From positions 62,001-126,000 of the forward strand of contig JAVCDF010000006.1 of assembly GCA_030765725.1 (NCBI GenBank): DNA of 64,000 nt, in the 5' to 3' direction. The notes beneath the pieces were generated by a model, which was not told the DNA's origin, did no database searches, and saw only the letters and a program-made list of their open reading frames with translations. The stretch comes from Candidatus Chlorobium antarcticum (GTDB taxonomy: Bacteria; Bacteroidota; Chlorobiia; Chlorobiales; Chlorobiaceae). The position numbers and the translations under genes are program-made. Of this stretch, positions 45,868-56,073 are shown one piece after another (position 1 is the stretch's first letter; each line of letters begins with the position of its first letter).

Positions 45868-46668
45868 ATGGCTGAAGGCGCGCATCTCTGTTTCGGTATT
45901 GTTACCGACAGCCACCTCAGCGTGGAGGGCGAGAGTGCCGCAGCCAGTACCGAAAAGCTCAGCCGTGCGGCTGACGACCTGAACCAGGCCAACTGCAGTT
46001 TTATGCTGCAGCTCGGCGACCTGATAGCGGGCAGCGAAAAGCACGCCTCCGAAGAGCTTGCAGCGGCCACCGCCATACTCGAAAACTTCCATGGCGAGGT
46101 TCGTCATCTCATCGGCAACCACTGTCTTCAGCTGCCTCTGAAGCGTCTGGAGGAAGCATTCCATCTCCATTCTCCTTTCTACCGATTTCATGCAGGAGGA
46201 TTCAGATGGCTGGCGCTTGACGGGATGGATGTTTCTGCCCTGCGAACGCCCGGAAACGGCGAAGATAGAGTGGCGCTTGAAGAATATATAGCCCGACCCG
46301 AAAACCCCCTCTGGTGCGGTGCATTGGGCTCAGTCCAAAAGGCGTGGCTGCAGGGAGAGCTTGATGATGCGCGTAAGAAAAAGGAGCGGGTTATTGTTCT
46401 CTGCCACTTTCCGCTCCACCCTGCCACATCAGACAAACGGCACGGCATGCTCTGGAACCATGCAGAAGTGCGCGGGATGCTTGAGCAGTCACAGGTTGTC
46501 TCTGCATGCCTCGGCGGCCACTACCATCCGGGCGGATACGCATTTGAAAAGGGAATCCACTTCGCCGTGCTGCCAGCCGGACTCCCCACCATAGGAGAAC
46601 TCAGTGAAGGCTCTCTTGTCATCCGGCACCCTCAAGGCGCCACCCTGCATCACCTTTCTTTCAGCTGA
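45868..46668 (+). CDS. Calcineurin-like phosphoesterase, ADPRibase-Mn-like
   Basis: A 266-residue metallophosphoesterase. Metal motifs are GIVTDSHLSVEG (DxH), MLQLGDLIAG (GD), LIGNHCLQ (GNH), LCHFPLHPATS and LGGHYHPGGY (GHxH). The spacing and the WNHAEVRGML-GGHYHPGGY segment resemble Mn-dependent ADP-ribose/CDP-alcohol diphosphatases. The residue after GNH is Cys instead of the more common Asp/Glu. The ATG at 45868 is chosen; a TTG at 45856 overlaps the prfB stop and is preceded by GGAG. It probably belongs to the prfB transcript. The physiological nucleotide substrate is unknown. Confidence 0.8.
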   Translation: MAEGAHLCFGIVTDSHLSVEGESAAASTEKLSRAADDLNQANCSFMLQLGDLIAGSEKHASEELAAATAILENFHGEVRHLIGNHCLQLPLKRLEEAFHLHSPFYRFHAGGFRWLALDGMDVSALRTPGNGEDRVALEEYIARPENPLWCGALGSVQKAWLQGELDDARKKKERVIVLCHFPLHPATSDKRHGMLWNHAEVRGMLEQSQVVSACLGGHYHPGGYAFEKGIHFAVLPAGLPTIGELSEGSLVIRHPQGATLHHLSFS

Positions 46669-46687
46669 ACTGAACCCGATACCGGCA

Positions 46688-47542
46688 ATGAAACACCTCG
46701 CATTCCTTACCTCCTTGTCCCTCCTGCTCTCGCTCCTTGCCATTCCGGCCTTTGCGGGCGAGGGGGCGCTGAAGCTTACGCTTTCTCAAACAGAATGCAC
46801 GCAGGGCGAATTTTTCATTGTTGAGGCAAAGGGAGCCCAAGACGAACCTACACTCTTTTTCATGGAGCGGAAGTGGCAGATGTTTCCCGAAAAAGAGGGC
46901 CGATGGATAGCAATGGTGCCTGCTGAAAATCTTTCCACCCCCGGCGGCTATGCGTTTCTTCTGCAGGATGGGGAACGCGAACAACGCCGGGAGGTGCGGG
47001 TCAAGGCCAGCAGCCTGCCTGTGCAGTACATCACCCTCAGAGGCTCAAAAGCGGGCCTGCACGCAACCGAGACTGAAAAAACAAGGGTACGAGCAGCACT
47101 CCATTCCCTCACCACCGAAAAGCTCAACAGGGGTCCCTTCACCCTTCCATGCAACGGCGCAGTCACCAGCATCTTTGGGAGAAAACGCTCATACAACGGC
47201 GGCCCTGCAACCAGCTACCACAAGGGAGTTGACTTTGGGGCACCATCGGGAACGCCAATCCTCGCTCCAGCATCAGGCGCAGTTGTGCTTGCCGGCACGG
47301 TTGAAGAAGGGTTTGTGGTCCACGGCAACACCGTCATCCTGGACCACGGGCGGGGGCTGACTTCGGTCTATCTTCATATGAGCGCCATTACCGTCAAAGA
47401 GGGAGACCTGGTTCAGCAGGGAGAAGAGATCGGTCGGGTCGGCCACACTGGAATTTCCACCGCTCCGCATCTCCACTGGGGCGCCTATCTTTACGGCATC
47501 AGCGTCAACCCGCTCCTGCTTCTTAAAGAGAGCGCTCTTTAG
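46688..47542 (+). CDS. M23-family (LytM) peptidoglycan endopeptidase
   Basis: A 284-residue exported protein. The signal peptide is KHLAFLTSLSLLLSLLAIPA, ending AFAGEG. A beta-rich N-terminal domain of about 100 residues follows. The LytM domain has SYHKGVDFGAPSGTPILAPA with the first zinc ligands (HxxxD) and TAPHLHWGAYLYG with the HxH. All zinc ligands are kept, so it is probably active on cell-wall cross-links. It starts 19 bp after the phosphoesterase stop. It converges on the epimerase-like gene, overlapping its stop by 4 bp. Confidence 0.9.
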   Translation: MKHLAFLTSLSLLLSLLAIPAFAGEGALKLTLSQTECTQGEFFIVEAKGAQDEPTLFFMERKWQMFPEKEGRWIAMVPAENLSTPGGYAFLLQDGEREQRREVRVKASSLPVQYITLRGSKAGLHATETEKTRVRAALHSLTTEKLNRGPFTLPCNGAVTSIFGRKRSYNGGPATSYHKGVDFGAPSGTPILAPASGAVVLAGTVEEGFVVHGNTVILDHGRGLTSVYLHMSAITVKEGDLVQQGEEIGRVGHTGISTAPHLHWGAYLYGISVNPLLLLKESAL

Positions 47543-48579
47543 CTGCCCGCAACAAGCCGCTCCAGCATTTCCGCCATTCTGCCGGCTGCAGCACCATCCC
47601 ACTTTTCAGGGATTTTTGAGCGGTTCCGTTCGGCCACAGGGGCACCTTGAATATGACCCACCAAATGGAGAATTGCCTCAACATCCAGCCCAACAAGCGT
47701 ATTGGTTCCAATTTCAAGCGTTGAAGGCCGCTCGGTCCTCTCACGCAGGGTAAGGCAGGGAACATTCATGACCGTAGCCTCCGCCTGCAGCTCTCCAGAA
47801 GCAGTCAGCAGCATTGCAGAATCGCGAAGCAGAGCAAGGAGGGCGGAGGGTTCGGGGCGCTCAACCAACTGCACTCCATCGGGAAGCTCCAGAGTCTCTC
47901 CACCCTCTTCAGGCTTCAGAACAATGACAGGAAGAATGGCGGCAAGCTCAGAAAGCATGGCGCTCTGGGCCGGTTCCAGCTCTTTGCCCGGCATCATGAG
48001 CGCGTACTTTTTCGGCCCGCTACCGTAGCGCTCCGCAACCGACCGGGCTCCGCTCCGTTCCATAAGAGCCGCCAGCGAATCAATGGCAAGGTTTCCCGCA
48101 AACAGGAGCCGATCCTCATCGAACCCCTCATTGATGAGATTGTAGAGGCCGCTGTGCTCGCTCACAAAATGCATGTCGGCAATAGTGTCAATGATTCTGC
48201 GATTCATCTCCGCCTGTTCCTGGGTCTCCCCGCTTCGGAGTCCGGCATCGGCAGCGGCAACAGGAAGCCCAAGCTCTGCGGCCCCAAGAGCTGCAGCAAG
48301 AGCGGCCCTATCGCTGCCGAGTACAACAACAAGATCAGGCTCAGCGGCAAGCAACCGTTCCTCCATGAAAGCAACAGCCTCCGAGAGTGTTGCCAGCCTG
48401 GCGCCAGAGCTGCAGAGAATTGGCTCAGAAAGACCGAAACAGGCAGCAAGTTCAGGATGAAGCGGCTCCCCAAGAATGGCGACGGGAGCAACCCCTCCCG
48501 CACTGCTGAGTGCAGAAAAAAGTGGAGCAAGAAGCAGCGCCCCCGAGGGGCCTCCGGCAGCAAGGACAATTTTTTTCAC
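47539..48579 (-). CDS. UDP-N-acetylglucosamine 2-epimerase-like protein
   Basis: A 346-residue GT-B-fold protein of the WecB/NeuC family, started by GTG. Family blocks are EMNRRIIDTIADMHFVSE, LLFAGNLAIDSLAAL and CLTLRERTERPSTLEIGTNT, the last close to the RENTERPVT(V)E-GTN motif of the epimerases. The N-terminal loop is VLAAGGPSGALLLAPLFSAL, where the usual GTRPE is degenerate, so true epimerase activity is uncertain. It could act in surface polysaccharide synthesis. The next gene, divergent, is an OstA-like envelope protein. Confidence 0.78.
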   Translation of the reverse strand: MKKIVLAAGGPSGALLLAPLFSALSSAGGVAPVAILGEPLHPELAACFGLSEPILCSSGARLATLSEAVAFMEERLLAAEPDLVVVLGSDRAALAAALGAAELGLPVAAADAGLRSGETQEQAEMNRRIIDTIADMHFVSEHSGLYNLINEGFDEDRLLFAGNLAIDSLAALMERSGARSVAERYGSGPKKYALMMPGKELEPAQSAMLSELAAILPVIVLKPEEGGETLELPDGVQLVERPEPSALLALLRDSAMLLTASGELQAEATVMNVPCLTLRERTERPSTLEIGTNTLVGLDVEAILHLVGHIQGAPVAERNRSKIPEKWDGAAAGRMAEMLERLVAGS

Positions 48580-48663
48580 AGCGTAGAAACCTTTGGTTAC
48601 ATTAATAAAACACCATGCTGACAGTGTAGGCTATTTTTTTGAGGACATCAACTTCCCGAACCA

Positions 48664-49659
48664 ATGAAACGATTCTTTTCAACCATACTTCTTGCTGCAG
48701 GAATTGTCATGCTGCAGCTTACCCTGAACCCTTCAGGAAGCAACAATACACTCCATGCGGAAAACAGTAAAGTCATTCTCCGCCATGCCGACATAATAGA
48801 AGGTGGCGAAGACGCAGTTGGCCCTTACCGTGCTGCAATAGGCAATGTAGTGATGGTGAAGGGAGAAATGACAATGACCTGCAGGCGCACAACCGACTAT
48901 GATGGGCAGAACAGGATTATCATGAACGGCGATGTCAGCATCAGCGACGGCAGCATGGAGGTGTTCGGGGACGACGGGGTCTTCTACCCCAAACGGGAAG
49001 TGCTTGAGCTGAGCGGTAATGTGCGCGGCCGGATGAAGGATAACTCGCTTGCCGTCCGCTCAAAAAAAGGAATGTTCAACAATGAAGAAAACCAGCTCTG
49101 GTTTTACGACAATGCCGTCGGATGGAAGGGCAAAGACCAGGTCAGCGGCGAAATTATCCTCCTGCATTTCAGGAAATCGGAAAAGAAAGGTGGAAAGCAG
49201 ACCATTGACGAAATGCAGCTGCACGGAAACGCCTTCTATGCCTCCCCCGACACCCTCATACACTCACCCGTGGGTTACGACCAGATGAGCGGGAAAAAAA
49301 TTGTAGCCCTTATCGGCGAAAACTCTCGTATGAAAGACCTTACCGTCACCGGACAGGCCGAAAGCCTCTTCCACCTCTATGACGAAAACAGCAAACCCTC
49401 GGGCATCAACTACTCAAGCGGCGACAGAATCAAAATGTTCTTCCGCGAGGGCAGAATGCATAAAATGAAGGTGACGGGAAATGCTGAAGGAACTGAGTAT
49501 CCGGCAAGCTTCAGGGGCGAGGCAAGCATCAACCTTCCAAAGTTTGTATGGGGGGAGGCAGAGAACCCATGGGCCCGACCGGAAATACAGGCAAAAAAGG
49601 AGGGGGCGGAGAAAACGAAGGTTCCTGAATTTGAAGGGCTGTTCGATATGGAAAAATAA
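48664..49659 (+). CDS. OstA/LptA-like envelope protein
   Basis: A 331-residue exported protein with a signal peptide (RFFSTILLAAGIVMLQLTLN). The OstA-like beta-jellyroll is visible as repeats of the type VILRHADIIEGGE, MTMTCRRTTDYDGQNRIIMN and GDVSISDGSMEVFGDDGVFY, the pattern by which LptA/LptD family members carry lipopolysaccharide across the periplasm. The C-terminal part repeats similar strands (GDRIKMFFREGRMHKMKVTG). This extended form of LptA is usual in the Bacteroidetes/Chlorobi group. It is divergent from the epimerase-like gene and convergent with the FmdB protein. Confidence 0.82.
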   Translation: MKRFFSTILLAAGIVMLQLTLNPSGSNNTLHAENSKVILRHADIIEGGEDAVGPYRAAIGNVVMVKGEMTMTCRRTTDYDGQNRIIMNGDVSISDGSMEVFGDDGVFYPKREVLELSGNVRGRMKDNSLAVRSKKGMFNNEENQLWFYDNAVGWKGKDQVSGEIILLHFRKSEKKGGKQTIDEMQLHGNAFYASPDTLIHSPVGYDQMSGKKIVALIGENSRMKDLTVTGQAESLFHLYDENSKPSGINYSSGDRIKMFFREGRMHKMKVTGNAEGTEYPASFRGEASINLPKFVWGEAENPWARPEIQAKKEGAEKTKVPEFEGLFDMEK

Positions 49660-49713
49660 AAGCCTTCACCAGAGAGGGGAAGGCCTTCATGCGTCAATGC
49701 AGAGCGGGAAAAG

Positions 49714-49971
49714 CTACTTGGCAAACGGGCAGGTTCCTGTGGAACAGCCCCCCGAAGCGGCCGGTGTGGATGAGGGTTTTGATTTTGATGAAGAGTAGTC
49801 CGTGCCATAAAAGCCCGAACCCTTCAGCACAAAACCGCCCTCGGCGCTGATGACCCTCTGAAGAGTCTCTTTTCCGCATTTCGGGCACTTCGTCAGAGCA
49901 TTATCCATCATTTTCTGGACCACTTCCAGCTCATTCCCGCAATCGGCACAACGGTACTGATAGGTTGGCAT
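49714..49971 (-). CDS. FmdB-family zinc-ribbon regulatory protein
   Basis: An 85-residue protein starting [19 protein letters not shown], with CxxC pairs CADC and CPKC forming one zinc ribbon, then [20 protein letters not shown], the universal FmdB motif. The tail is Ser/Lys/Pro-rich and has a single C-terminal cysteine pair spaced [12 protein letters not shown]. Function in most bacteria is unknown. Confidence 0.9.
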   Translation of the reverse strand: MPTYQYRCADCGNELEVVQKMMDNALTKCPKCGKETLQRVISAEGGFVLKGSGFYGTDYSSSKSKPSSTPAASGGCSTGTCPFAK

Positions 49972-50100
49972 ATCGATCGTCCTCCTTAATTGTTCTGTAA
50001 GTACTGTTCTGTATTCTGCTCTCCATTTTTCAGGCGCAATCCCCGAAAGAGCTGGTATTGTTTATATAGCCATATTTCAAAAAATAAAAAAGAGACTCTC

Positions 50101-50886
50101 TTGATTGTCAAAACACGGGCGGTGGTTCTCAGGGAAACAAAATATCGCGATCAGTCAAAACTCTGCACCCTTTTTACCCGTGAATTCGGAAAGCTCACCG
50201 TCATTCTCAAAGGGGGCCGTAATCCGAAAAGCCGTCTTTGCGGCATCTTCACTGCCGGAAACCTTCTTGACTGCGTCATCTACAGAAAATCCGAAAGGGA
50301 AGTGCAGTTGCTCAGCGACGCATCTCTGCTTGCCTGCCCCATGCTTCCAGGTGCCGATATGGAGAGGTTCGGCGCACTCTACCGCATTATCGACATGGTA
50401 AACCAGAGCACGGAACGGGATGAAAAAAACCTTCAGCTTTTTGCGCTGCTTGAAACGGCACTCAGAGAACTGTGCCGCGAACGGGGAAACTTTCCCTTAC
50501 TCTACCTGTGGTTTCTCCTGCGGTTCATCTCCATCCTCGGCTTTGAACCCGAACTGCGCCGTTGCGTTTTCAGCGGCAGGGATATTCGTGAAGCGTTGCA
50601 GAAGGTGCCGGCTGGAGAACTGCTCTTCATAATGAATCCCGGCGGCCTTGCCCTCCCCGGAAGCGCACCGGCAGGCGGAAGCAATGCGCGACGCCTCACG
50701 CCCGAAACCGCCGCGCTTCTCATATCGCTCAGCACCATGGCACCCTCCGCTCTCGGGGAATCAACGGCGTCCCCCACCGACACGGAACTTCTCTCTGCCT
50801 TGCTTCAGGACTACTGCTCCCTGCACCTTGAACAGGGGGGCCGGGGGCGAAACCGCTCCATTGTCAACCAGATTCTTATGAAATAG
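50101..50886 (+). CDS. recO: DNA repair protein RecO
   Basis: A 261-residue RecFOR-pathway protein that loads RecA on gapped DNA and anneals strands. The N-terminal OB-fold reads [20 protein letters not shown] and [17 protein letters not shown], very typical. A central helical region and a C-terminal part with [17 protein letters not shown] follow; the zinc-binding cysteines of many RecO proteins are mostly missing. The start is the TTG at 50101, because no ATG is available and the RecO N-terminus begins exactly there. Confidence 0.9.
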   Translation: MIVKTRAVVLRETKYRDQSKLCTLFTREFGKLTVILKGGRNPKSRLCGIFTAGNLLDCVIYRKSEREVQLLSDASLLACPMLPGADMERFGALYRIIDMVNQSTERDEKNLQLFALLETALRELCRERGNFPLLYLWFLLRFISILGFEPELRRCVFSGRDIREALQKVPAGELLFIMNPGGLALPGSAPAGGSNARRLTPETAALLISLSTMAPSALGESTASPTDTELLSALLQDYCSLHLEQGGRGRNRSIVNQILMK

Positions 50887-50996
50887 CGCCCGTCTCCCTG
50901 AGGGATTTCATAATCCGCCGGAGTATTTCTATCTTGTGCTCACATTTGCATTTTCCCAGCATCGTCTTGTTTCACTTTAAAACCGCATTGACCAAC

Positions 50997-52292
50997 ATGC
51001 CGAAACTCACCAGATCAGCTGAACTCTTTGAGAAAGCAAAGAAGTTTATCCCCGGGGGCGTCAACTCACCCGTACGGGCTTTCAAATCCGTTGGAGGCAA
51101 CCCCATATTCATGGCAAAGGGCCAAGGCGCCTACATGACCGATGTTGACGGCAACACCTACCTCGACTATGTCGGCTCGTGGGGCCCGTTCATCCTCGGC
51201 AGCATGCACCCCCGCATCACCGCCGCCCTTGAGCGCACCCTCACAACAATCGGCACCAGCTTTGGAACACCGATTGAGATGGAAATTGAAATGGCCGAAC
51301 TGCTTGTGGAGGTTGTTCCCTCCATTGAAATGGTCCGCATGGTCAACAGCGGCACAGAGGCCACCATGTCGGCAGTCCGTCTGGCAAGGGGATGCACCGG
51401 CCGCGACAAAATCATCAAATTTGAAGGCTGCTATCACGGCCACGGCGACAGCTTCCTCATCAAAGCCGGTTCCGGCGCCCTTACCCTTGGAGCTCCTGAC
51501 AGCCCCGGCGTCACGAAAGGAACCGCCGAGGACACGCTGAATGCCAAATACAACGACATTGCCTCTGTTGAGTTGCTGGTTGCCGAAAACAAAGGCAACA
51601 TCGCAGCCATCATCATTGAGCCGGTTGCCGGCAACACAGGCGTCATCCCTGCAAAAAAAGAGTTCCTGCAGGCACTGCGTGACCTGTGCGACCGCGAAGG
51701 GATTGTGCTGATTTTTGACGAGGTGATGTGCGGGTTCCGTGTAGCCCTTGGTGGTGCACAGGAGCTCTACGGTATTACCCCCGACCTGACAACCATGGGT
51801 AAAATCATCGGCGGCGGGCTTCCGGTTGGCGCATTCGGCGGAAAACGGAGCCTCATGGAAAATGTAGCCCCACTCGGTGGCGTTTATCAGGCAGGAACCC
51901 TTTCAGGCAATCCGCTGGCACTGACCGCCGGCATCGAAACCCTGAAAATTCTGAAAGACGAGAACCCCTATCCGGAACTTGAGCGGAAAGCCGCATTCCT
52001 TGAAGCCGGTTTCAGAGACAACATGCAGAAGCTTGGACTGAACTTCGTCCAGAACCGCGTTGGCTCCATGGCCTGCCTCTTCTTCACCGAAACGCCAGTG
52101 GAAAGCTACGACAGCGCCATCACCTGCGACACGGAAATGTTCGGCAGATACTTTACCTCCATGCTCAACCAGGGAATCTACCTCGCCCCATCGCAGTTCG
52201 AAGCAATGTTCACCAGTGCAGTGCACACCGATGCTGATTTGGACAAAACGGTCAAAGCTAACTACATCGCGCTCCAGGCCGCAACGAAGTAA
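50997..52292 (+). CDS. hemL: Glutamate-1-semialdehyde 2,1-aminomutase
   Basis: Final step of the C5 pathway to 5-aminolevulinate, feeding heme and bacteriochlorophyll. The 431-residue PLP enzyme starts [20 protein letters not shown], with [41 protein letters not shown] and [20 protein letters not shown], which contains the PLP lysine. All family hallmarks and the normal length are present. The ATG at 50997 is chosen; the upstream 21-residue extension is not typical. A strong terminator follows. Confidence 0.97.
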   Translation: MPKLTRSAELFEKAKKFIPGGVNSPVRAFKSVGGNPIFMAKGQGAYMTDVDGNTYLDYVGSWGPFILGSMHPRITAALERTLTTIGTSFGTPIEMEIEMAELLVEVVPSIEMVRMVNSGTEATMSAVRLARGCTGRDKIIKFEGCYHGHGDSFLIKAGSGALTLGAPDSPGVTKGTAEDTLNAKYNDIASVELLVAENKGNIAAIIIEPVAGNTGVIPAKKEFLQALRDLCDREGIVLIFDEVMCGFRVALGGAQELYGITPDLTTMGKIIGGGLPVGAFGGKRSLMENVAPLGGVYQAGTLSGNPLALTAGIETLKILKDENPYPELERKAAFLEAGFRDNMQKLGLNFVQNRVGSMACLFFTETPVESYDSAITCDTEMFGRYFTSMLNQGIYLAPSQFEAMFTSAVHTDADLDKTVKANYIALQAATK

Positions 52293-52320
52293 CGGGGAAA
52301 AAACACCCGAAAGTAAAAAG

Positions 52321-52350
52321 AAAAAGGAGGCCCGGTCGGCCTCCTTTTTT
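52321..52350 (+). terminator. Rho-independent terminator of hemL
   Basis: AAAAAGGAGGCC (52321-52332) pairs with GGCCTCCTTTTT (from 52338), leaving a CGGTC loop, and ends in a T-run. It lies 29 bp after the hemL stop and, because A- and T-runs flank the stem, may also stop transcripts from the crcB side. Confidence 0.88.
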
Positions 52351-52385
52351 CGTTCCCAATCAAAAAGGAATTGGAATGAATCGGG

Positions 52386-52724
52386 CTACTCAATAATCCC
52401 CGAACGGACCGCCTCGCGTGTAATCATCACTCTTGATGCGGAATCATGCACCATCATCTCCAGCACAGGAATGAACAGGTCAATCTTCTCCGGAGCGTCA
52501 ACCAACTCCACAACCATCGGAAGGTCGGGCGCAAGCTCCATCAGCTTGGATGTATGGATGGCAAGATCGTGGCCGAACGAAAGCACCCCTTTTAACGCCG
52601 TGGCACCGGCCATTCCCTGCAGACGCGCCTCGCGCACAATCTCCTCATAGAGAGGGCGATGGCCGAAACGGGCATGTTCGCCCACAAAAACCCTCAACAG
52701 CTCTTTGTTCTCAAGTTCCATCAT
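52386..52724 (-). CDS. DUF190 protein, crcB partner
   Basis: A 112-residue DUF190 protein with a PII-like fold (LRVFVGEHARFGHRPLYEEI, GVLSFGHDL and VVELVDAPEKIDLFIPVLE). Members are very often encoded beside the fluoride channel CrcB, as here. They are thought to modulate fluoride handling, but their biochemical role is unclear. The crcB stop overlaps the ATG at 52724 in the string ATGA, so the two genes are translationally coupled. ATGs at 52730 and 52721 are alternatives. Confidence 0.88.
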   Translation of the reverse strand: MMELENKELLRVFVGEHARFGHRPLYEEIVREARLQGMAGATALKGVLSFGHDLAIHTSKLMELAPDLPMVVELVDAPEKIDLFIPVLEMMVHDSASRVMITREAVRSGIIE

Positions 52725-53104
52725 GACCATGGTTTTGCGGCAAGCATACCCGAGTAAAGCGCGGCAAACCCGCCAATGACGCTCCCCGCAAGGTACATCC
52801 CCGCATAGAGCAATTCTCCGTCCCTCACAAGCGACGCGTCTTCATACATATATGCCGAAAAAGTGGTGAACCCTCCACAGAAACCCGTCACAAGAAAGAG
52901 CCTCGCCTCCGGAGAAACCAGTGTTGTGGATACGGCCAGCTCACTGAGAAACCCGATCAGAAAGCTTCCTGCGATATTGACCGTCAGTGTTGCAAAAGGA
53001 AATCCTGCCGCCGCCGGGGCAAACGCCAGCGCCACAAGATATCTCAGCACCGAACCCAGAAAGCCGCCAGCCCCTACAAGGACAATGGCAAGCGAATGCT
53101 TCAC
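52721..53104 (-). CDS. crcB: Fluoride channel CrcB/Fluc
   Basis: A 127-residue four-helix membrane protein that forms a dimeric fluoride channel. GAGGFLGSVLRYLVAL, NIAGSFLIGFLSEL and TGFCGGFTTFSAYMYE are the classic CrcB motifs, the last with the conserved TTFS. The start is taken as the GTG at 53104, because GGAGGT (53111-53116, minus strand) lies 6-7 nt upstream; the longer frame from 53125 would put this site inside the gene. I found no fluoride riboswitch upstream. A small membrane protein gene precedes it by about 40 bp. Confidence 0.9.
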   Translation of the reverse strand: MKHSLAIVLVGAGGFLGSVLRYLVALAFAPAAAGFPFATLTVNIAGSFLIGFLSELAVSTTLVSPEARLFLVTGFCGGFTTFSAYMYEDASLVRDGELLYAGMYLAGSVIGGFAALYSGMLAAKPWS

Positions 53105-53146
53105 CACACCACCTCCAGAAGGCATATGGAAAACCCGCTGCGACTG

Positions 53147-53377
53147 TTACCGTTCATTGGCCTCATTCTGTCGACCCTCAATACGCCTGTGGGCACAGCA
53201 CATTTCATCAAGAATACCGAGAAGCGTATTGAAAATACCCAACGCAATGATGGTAGGAGCCCAAAGCCCGATAAAAATGCCGGCCTGCTCATGATTCGCC
53301 GAGGTCCCGAAAAGAAAGACATAGATAGAGAGCAGAATGGAAAGCGTCGCAGCAGCAAAATAATAGAGTGGCTTCAT
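53147..53377 (-). CDS. Small two-helix membrane protein of unknown function
   Basis: A 76-residue protein with two hydrophobic segments (LYYFAAATLSILLSIYVFLF and IFIGLWAPTIIALGIFNTLL) and a charged C-terminal tail (HRRIEGRQNEANER). Similar small proteins are common in Chlorobi genomes as I recall, without known function. It lies about 40 bp upstream of crcB on the same strand and could be cotranscribed. Confidence 0.7.
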   Translation of the reverse strand: MKPLYYFAAATLSILLSIYVFLFGTSANHEQAGIFIGLWAPTIIALGIFNTLLGILDEMCCAHRRIEGRQNEANER

Positions 53378-53850
53378 TGCCTTTAATATGGTTAAGTGGC
53401 CCTGTCAGGGAAAAGTCACAGGAAAAGTTACACTATTCAGACGAAAACAGAAAACCCCGCCGCAGCGACCGCCGAAACAATTGTTATCTGCAGGGCGGCA
53501 ACACCGACCGCAAAAAAAAGCCAGCGTGTCCCGAAAAGCCCGAACAGCAAGCATCCACAGACACCGAAGAGATATATATCTTTATGCCTATATAAGCATT
53601 TAATCAGGCGCAAGAAATAGCGCTAAATAACCAAAAAACATGCACTTAAGCGAGATATAAAGAGGCGAGAATGGCGTTGGATAATTCTAGCCGCCGGGCT
53701 ATATTATTAGTTAATTTTATTGGCGCGGAAGGCACTCCTGCACCACCCCCTCCGCCATTGAAAATACAGGCACCATATGGCTGCCGACCTCCGGCAGCAT
53801 CAACAAGAGACAGCAACCGACCTCATTAACTTCAGTAAGGAGAACCACAC
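53378..53850. other. Promoter region of the polysulfide-reductase-like operon
   Basis: About 470 bp with no convincing gene; short frames around 53388-53620 have poor codon use. The second half (53570-53730) is A+T-rich with ATATATAT and TTATTAGTTAATTTTATT runs. A clear AGTAAGGAGAA ends 7 nt before the ATG at 53851. It presumably carries divergent promoters. Confidence 0.4.
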
Positions 53851-56070
53851 ATGGATCATTGGCAGAATTTCAGCCGCCGGGATTTCATAAAGATATCGTC
53901 ACTCTTCCTTGCAGGGTCCGCAGCAATGTCTAGCTCCGCCGGACAGGCCTTTTCCGGCCTAGGGCAGTCAGGCTCCGACGAAAATAGCGACCGGATTGTG
54001 TATTCGTTCTGCGAACACTGTTTCTGGCGTTGTGGAATTGCCGCCCATGTACGGGATGGAAAAGTCTACAAAATTGTCGGATCGGAACACCACCCCCTCA
54101 GCCAGGGCAAACTCTGCCCCAGAGGCACAGGAGGAATCGGGCTGCTCTACGATCCGGACCGGCTACAGCACCCGTTGATCCGCGAAACCAAAGGGGGGAA
54201 GCAGTATTATCGCAAGGCTAGCTGGGATGAGGCGACCGGCATGGTCGCAGAAAAACTCTACGGCATCCATGAAAAGTACGGCCCCGGCGCCATAGCCATG
54301 CTTCACCACGGATTCGGCGTCTCCTTCTTCAAGCAAATGTTCTCTCAGATCGGAGTCAACAAATTCGCAAAACCCTCCTATGATCTCTGCTGCGGTCCTG
54401 CCCGTCAGGCATCGGTTCTGACATACGGTTACCCCAGCGGAACGCCTGAAGGGTTCGACATCAAGAACAGCAAATACATGATTTTCTTCGGTACCCACTT
54501 CGGAGAAAACATGCATAACACCGCCGTGCAGGAAATTTCGGAAGGCATCCGCCGCGGCGCAAAAATAGCCGTCTTCGACCCCCGCTTTTCAACTATTGCC
54601 GGCAAAGCCGAGCACTGGCTTCCAATCAAGCCCGGCACCGATATTGCAATGATGCAGGGGCTCATGCATGTGCTGATCAGCGAAAACCTCTATGACCGCT
54701 CCTTCGTGCAACATCATACCGTCGGCTTCGGAGAGCTCTGGGATTCGGTCCGAAAAATGACTCCTGAAAAAGTTGCAGAAATCACAGAGATTCCGGCCGA
54801 TGCAATCAGGACAGTCGCCCGTGAATTCGCCTTCAACGCCCCGGCAGCGTTCGTCCACAGCGGACGGCGCACCAACTGGTACGGCGACGCTCTTCAGCGA
54901 ATCAGGGCCATCCACATTCTCAATGCGCTGGTCGGCAACTTCAAAATGCCTGGCGGCGTGGTGAATTTCGACAAGTTCGTACTGAAAAAACCGAAGACCG
55001 CACACGCCCATCCGCCCTATGAAAAGAGCGTCTACAGCCGTTACCCCTTTTTCCCGGATGACGAACCCTCAAACACGATAGCCTCGCACGAAATTGTGCA
55101 GCAGGCCATTTCCGGAGAGATCAAGGCGCTGATGATTTACGGAGTTAACCTGCCCGAAACCATGACGCTTGGCAGGGAAACCGCCATTGAAGCACTCCGC
55201 AAGGTCGACTTCATGGTCGCAGTCGATGTGCTTCCAGCCGAGGTCACAGGCTACGCCGATGTAGTTCTGCCGGAGTGCACCTACCTTGAGCGCTATGACG
55301 CGCTTGACGCCGGCCGTAACTTCCGCACGCCTTTTGTCGCTCTCCGCCAGCCGGCTGTACCGCCCATGTACGAATCAAAACCCGGCAACCAGATTGCCAA
55401 AATGATTACCGACAAATGGGGCATGCACGGCGTCTTTCCCGCATCGGTTGAAGCCGGTCTTGACAAAACCCTCAAAATGACGGGCAGCTCGCTTGAAGAG
55501 ATTAAAAAAACGGGAGTCATCGTCCGGCCGGAAACAGACCTCTACCGCAAGCCCGGCGTAGCGCTCAACCTGAAAACGCCGAGCGGCAAAATCGAGCTTG
55601 CATCATCGCGCCTGAGGGCGGCAGGCTTTGACGCGGTTCCCCGCTACACGCCGCAACCCGAAGCACCTGCAGGGTTCTACAGGATGCTCACCGGTCGCAA
55701 ACCGATGCTCACCTTCGGCCGCACGGCAAACAACAGGTTCTTGGGCGATGTTGCAACCGCCAAGGAGAACGAGGTCTGGGTCAACACCGAGACAGCGGCG
55801 AAGCACGATCTGAACAACGACGAATATGTCCATCTGAAGAATCAGGCTGGCGTCGTTTCAGAATTTCCCGTCAAGGTGAAGGTAACCCAGCGGATACGGC
55901 CCGACGCGGTCTTCATGGTGCACGGCTTCGGCCATACCGCCGCGAAGATGACCTGGGCATACAAACGGGGAGCCTCGCACAACCAGCTCATTTCAAGAAC
56001 CGATATCGACCCGGCCATGGGTTCGGTCGGCTTTCAAAATAATTTTGTGACATTCATCAAGGAGGCATAA
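53851..56070 (+). CDS. Polysulfide/thiosulfate reductase-like molybdopterin catalytic subunit
   Basis: A 739-residue enzyme of the DMSO-reductase family (PsrA/PhsA-like). The Tat signal [15 protein letters not shown] directs export after cofactor insertion. The [4Fe-4S] site is [13 protein letters not shown] with a further Cys in KLCPRGTGG. The Mo ligand region is [15 protein letters not shown]. Further blocks are [30 protein letters not shown] and the C-terminal [16 protein letters not shown]. It is the first of three genes (catalytic, Fe-S, NrfD). Green sulfur bacteria carry several such complexes, and their direction (sulfur reduction or oxidation) is unsettled. Confidence 0.9.
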   Translation: MDHWQNFSRRDFIKISSLFLAGSAAMSSSAGQAFSGLGQSGSDENSDRIVYSFCEHCFWRCGIAAHVRDGKVYKIVGSEHHPLSQGKLCPRGTGGIGLLYDPDRLQHPLIRETKGGKQYYRKASWDEATGMVAEKLYGIHEKYGPGAIAMLHHGFGVSFFKQMFSQIGVNKFAKPSYDLCCGPARQASVLTYGYPSGTPEGFDIKNSKYMIFFGTHFGENMHNTAVQEISEGIRRGAKIAVFDPRFSTIAGKAEHWLPIKPGTDIAMMQGLMHVLISENLYDRSFVQHHTVGFGELWDSVRKMTPEKVAEITEIPADAIRTVAREFAFNAPAAFVHSGRRTNWYGDALQRIRAIHILNALVGNFKMPGGVVNFDKFVLKKPKTAHAHPPYEKSVYSRYPFFPDDEPSNTIASHEIVQQAISGEIKALMIYGVNLPETMTLGRETAIEALRKVDFMVAVDVLPAEVTGYADVVLPECTYLERYDALDAGRNFRTPFVALRQPAVPPMYESKPGNQIAKMITDKWGMHGVFPASVEAGLDKTLKMTGSSLEEIKKTGVIVRPETDLYRKPGVALNLKTPSGKIELASSRLRAAGFDAVPRYTPQPEAPAGFYRMLTGRKPMLTFGRTANNRFLGDVATAKENEVWVNTETAAKHDLNNDEYVHLKNQAGVVSEFPVKVKVTQRIRPDAVFMVHGFGHTAAKMTWAYKRGASHNQLISRTDIDPAMGSVGFQNNFVTFIKEA

Positions 56071-56073
56071 CCT

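Noticed and set aside
49660-49687. Hairpin AAGCCTTC / GAAGGCCTT between the OstA-like and FmdB genes
   Set aside because: It could be a bidirectional terminator, but the arms are short, mismatched and have no T-run.
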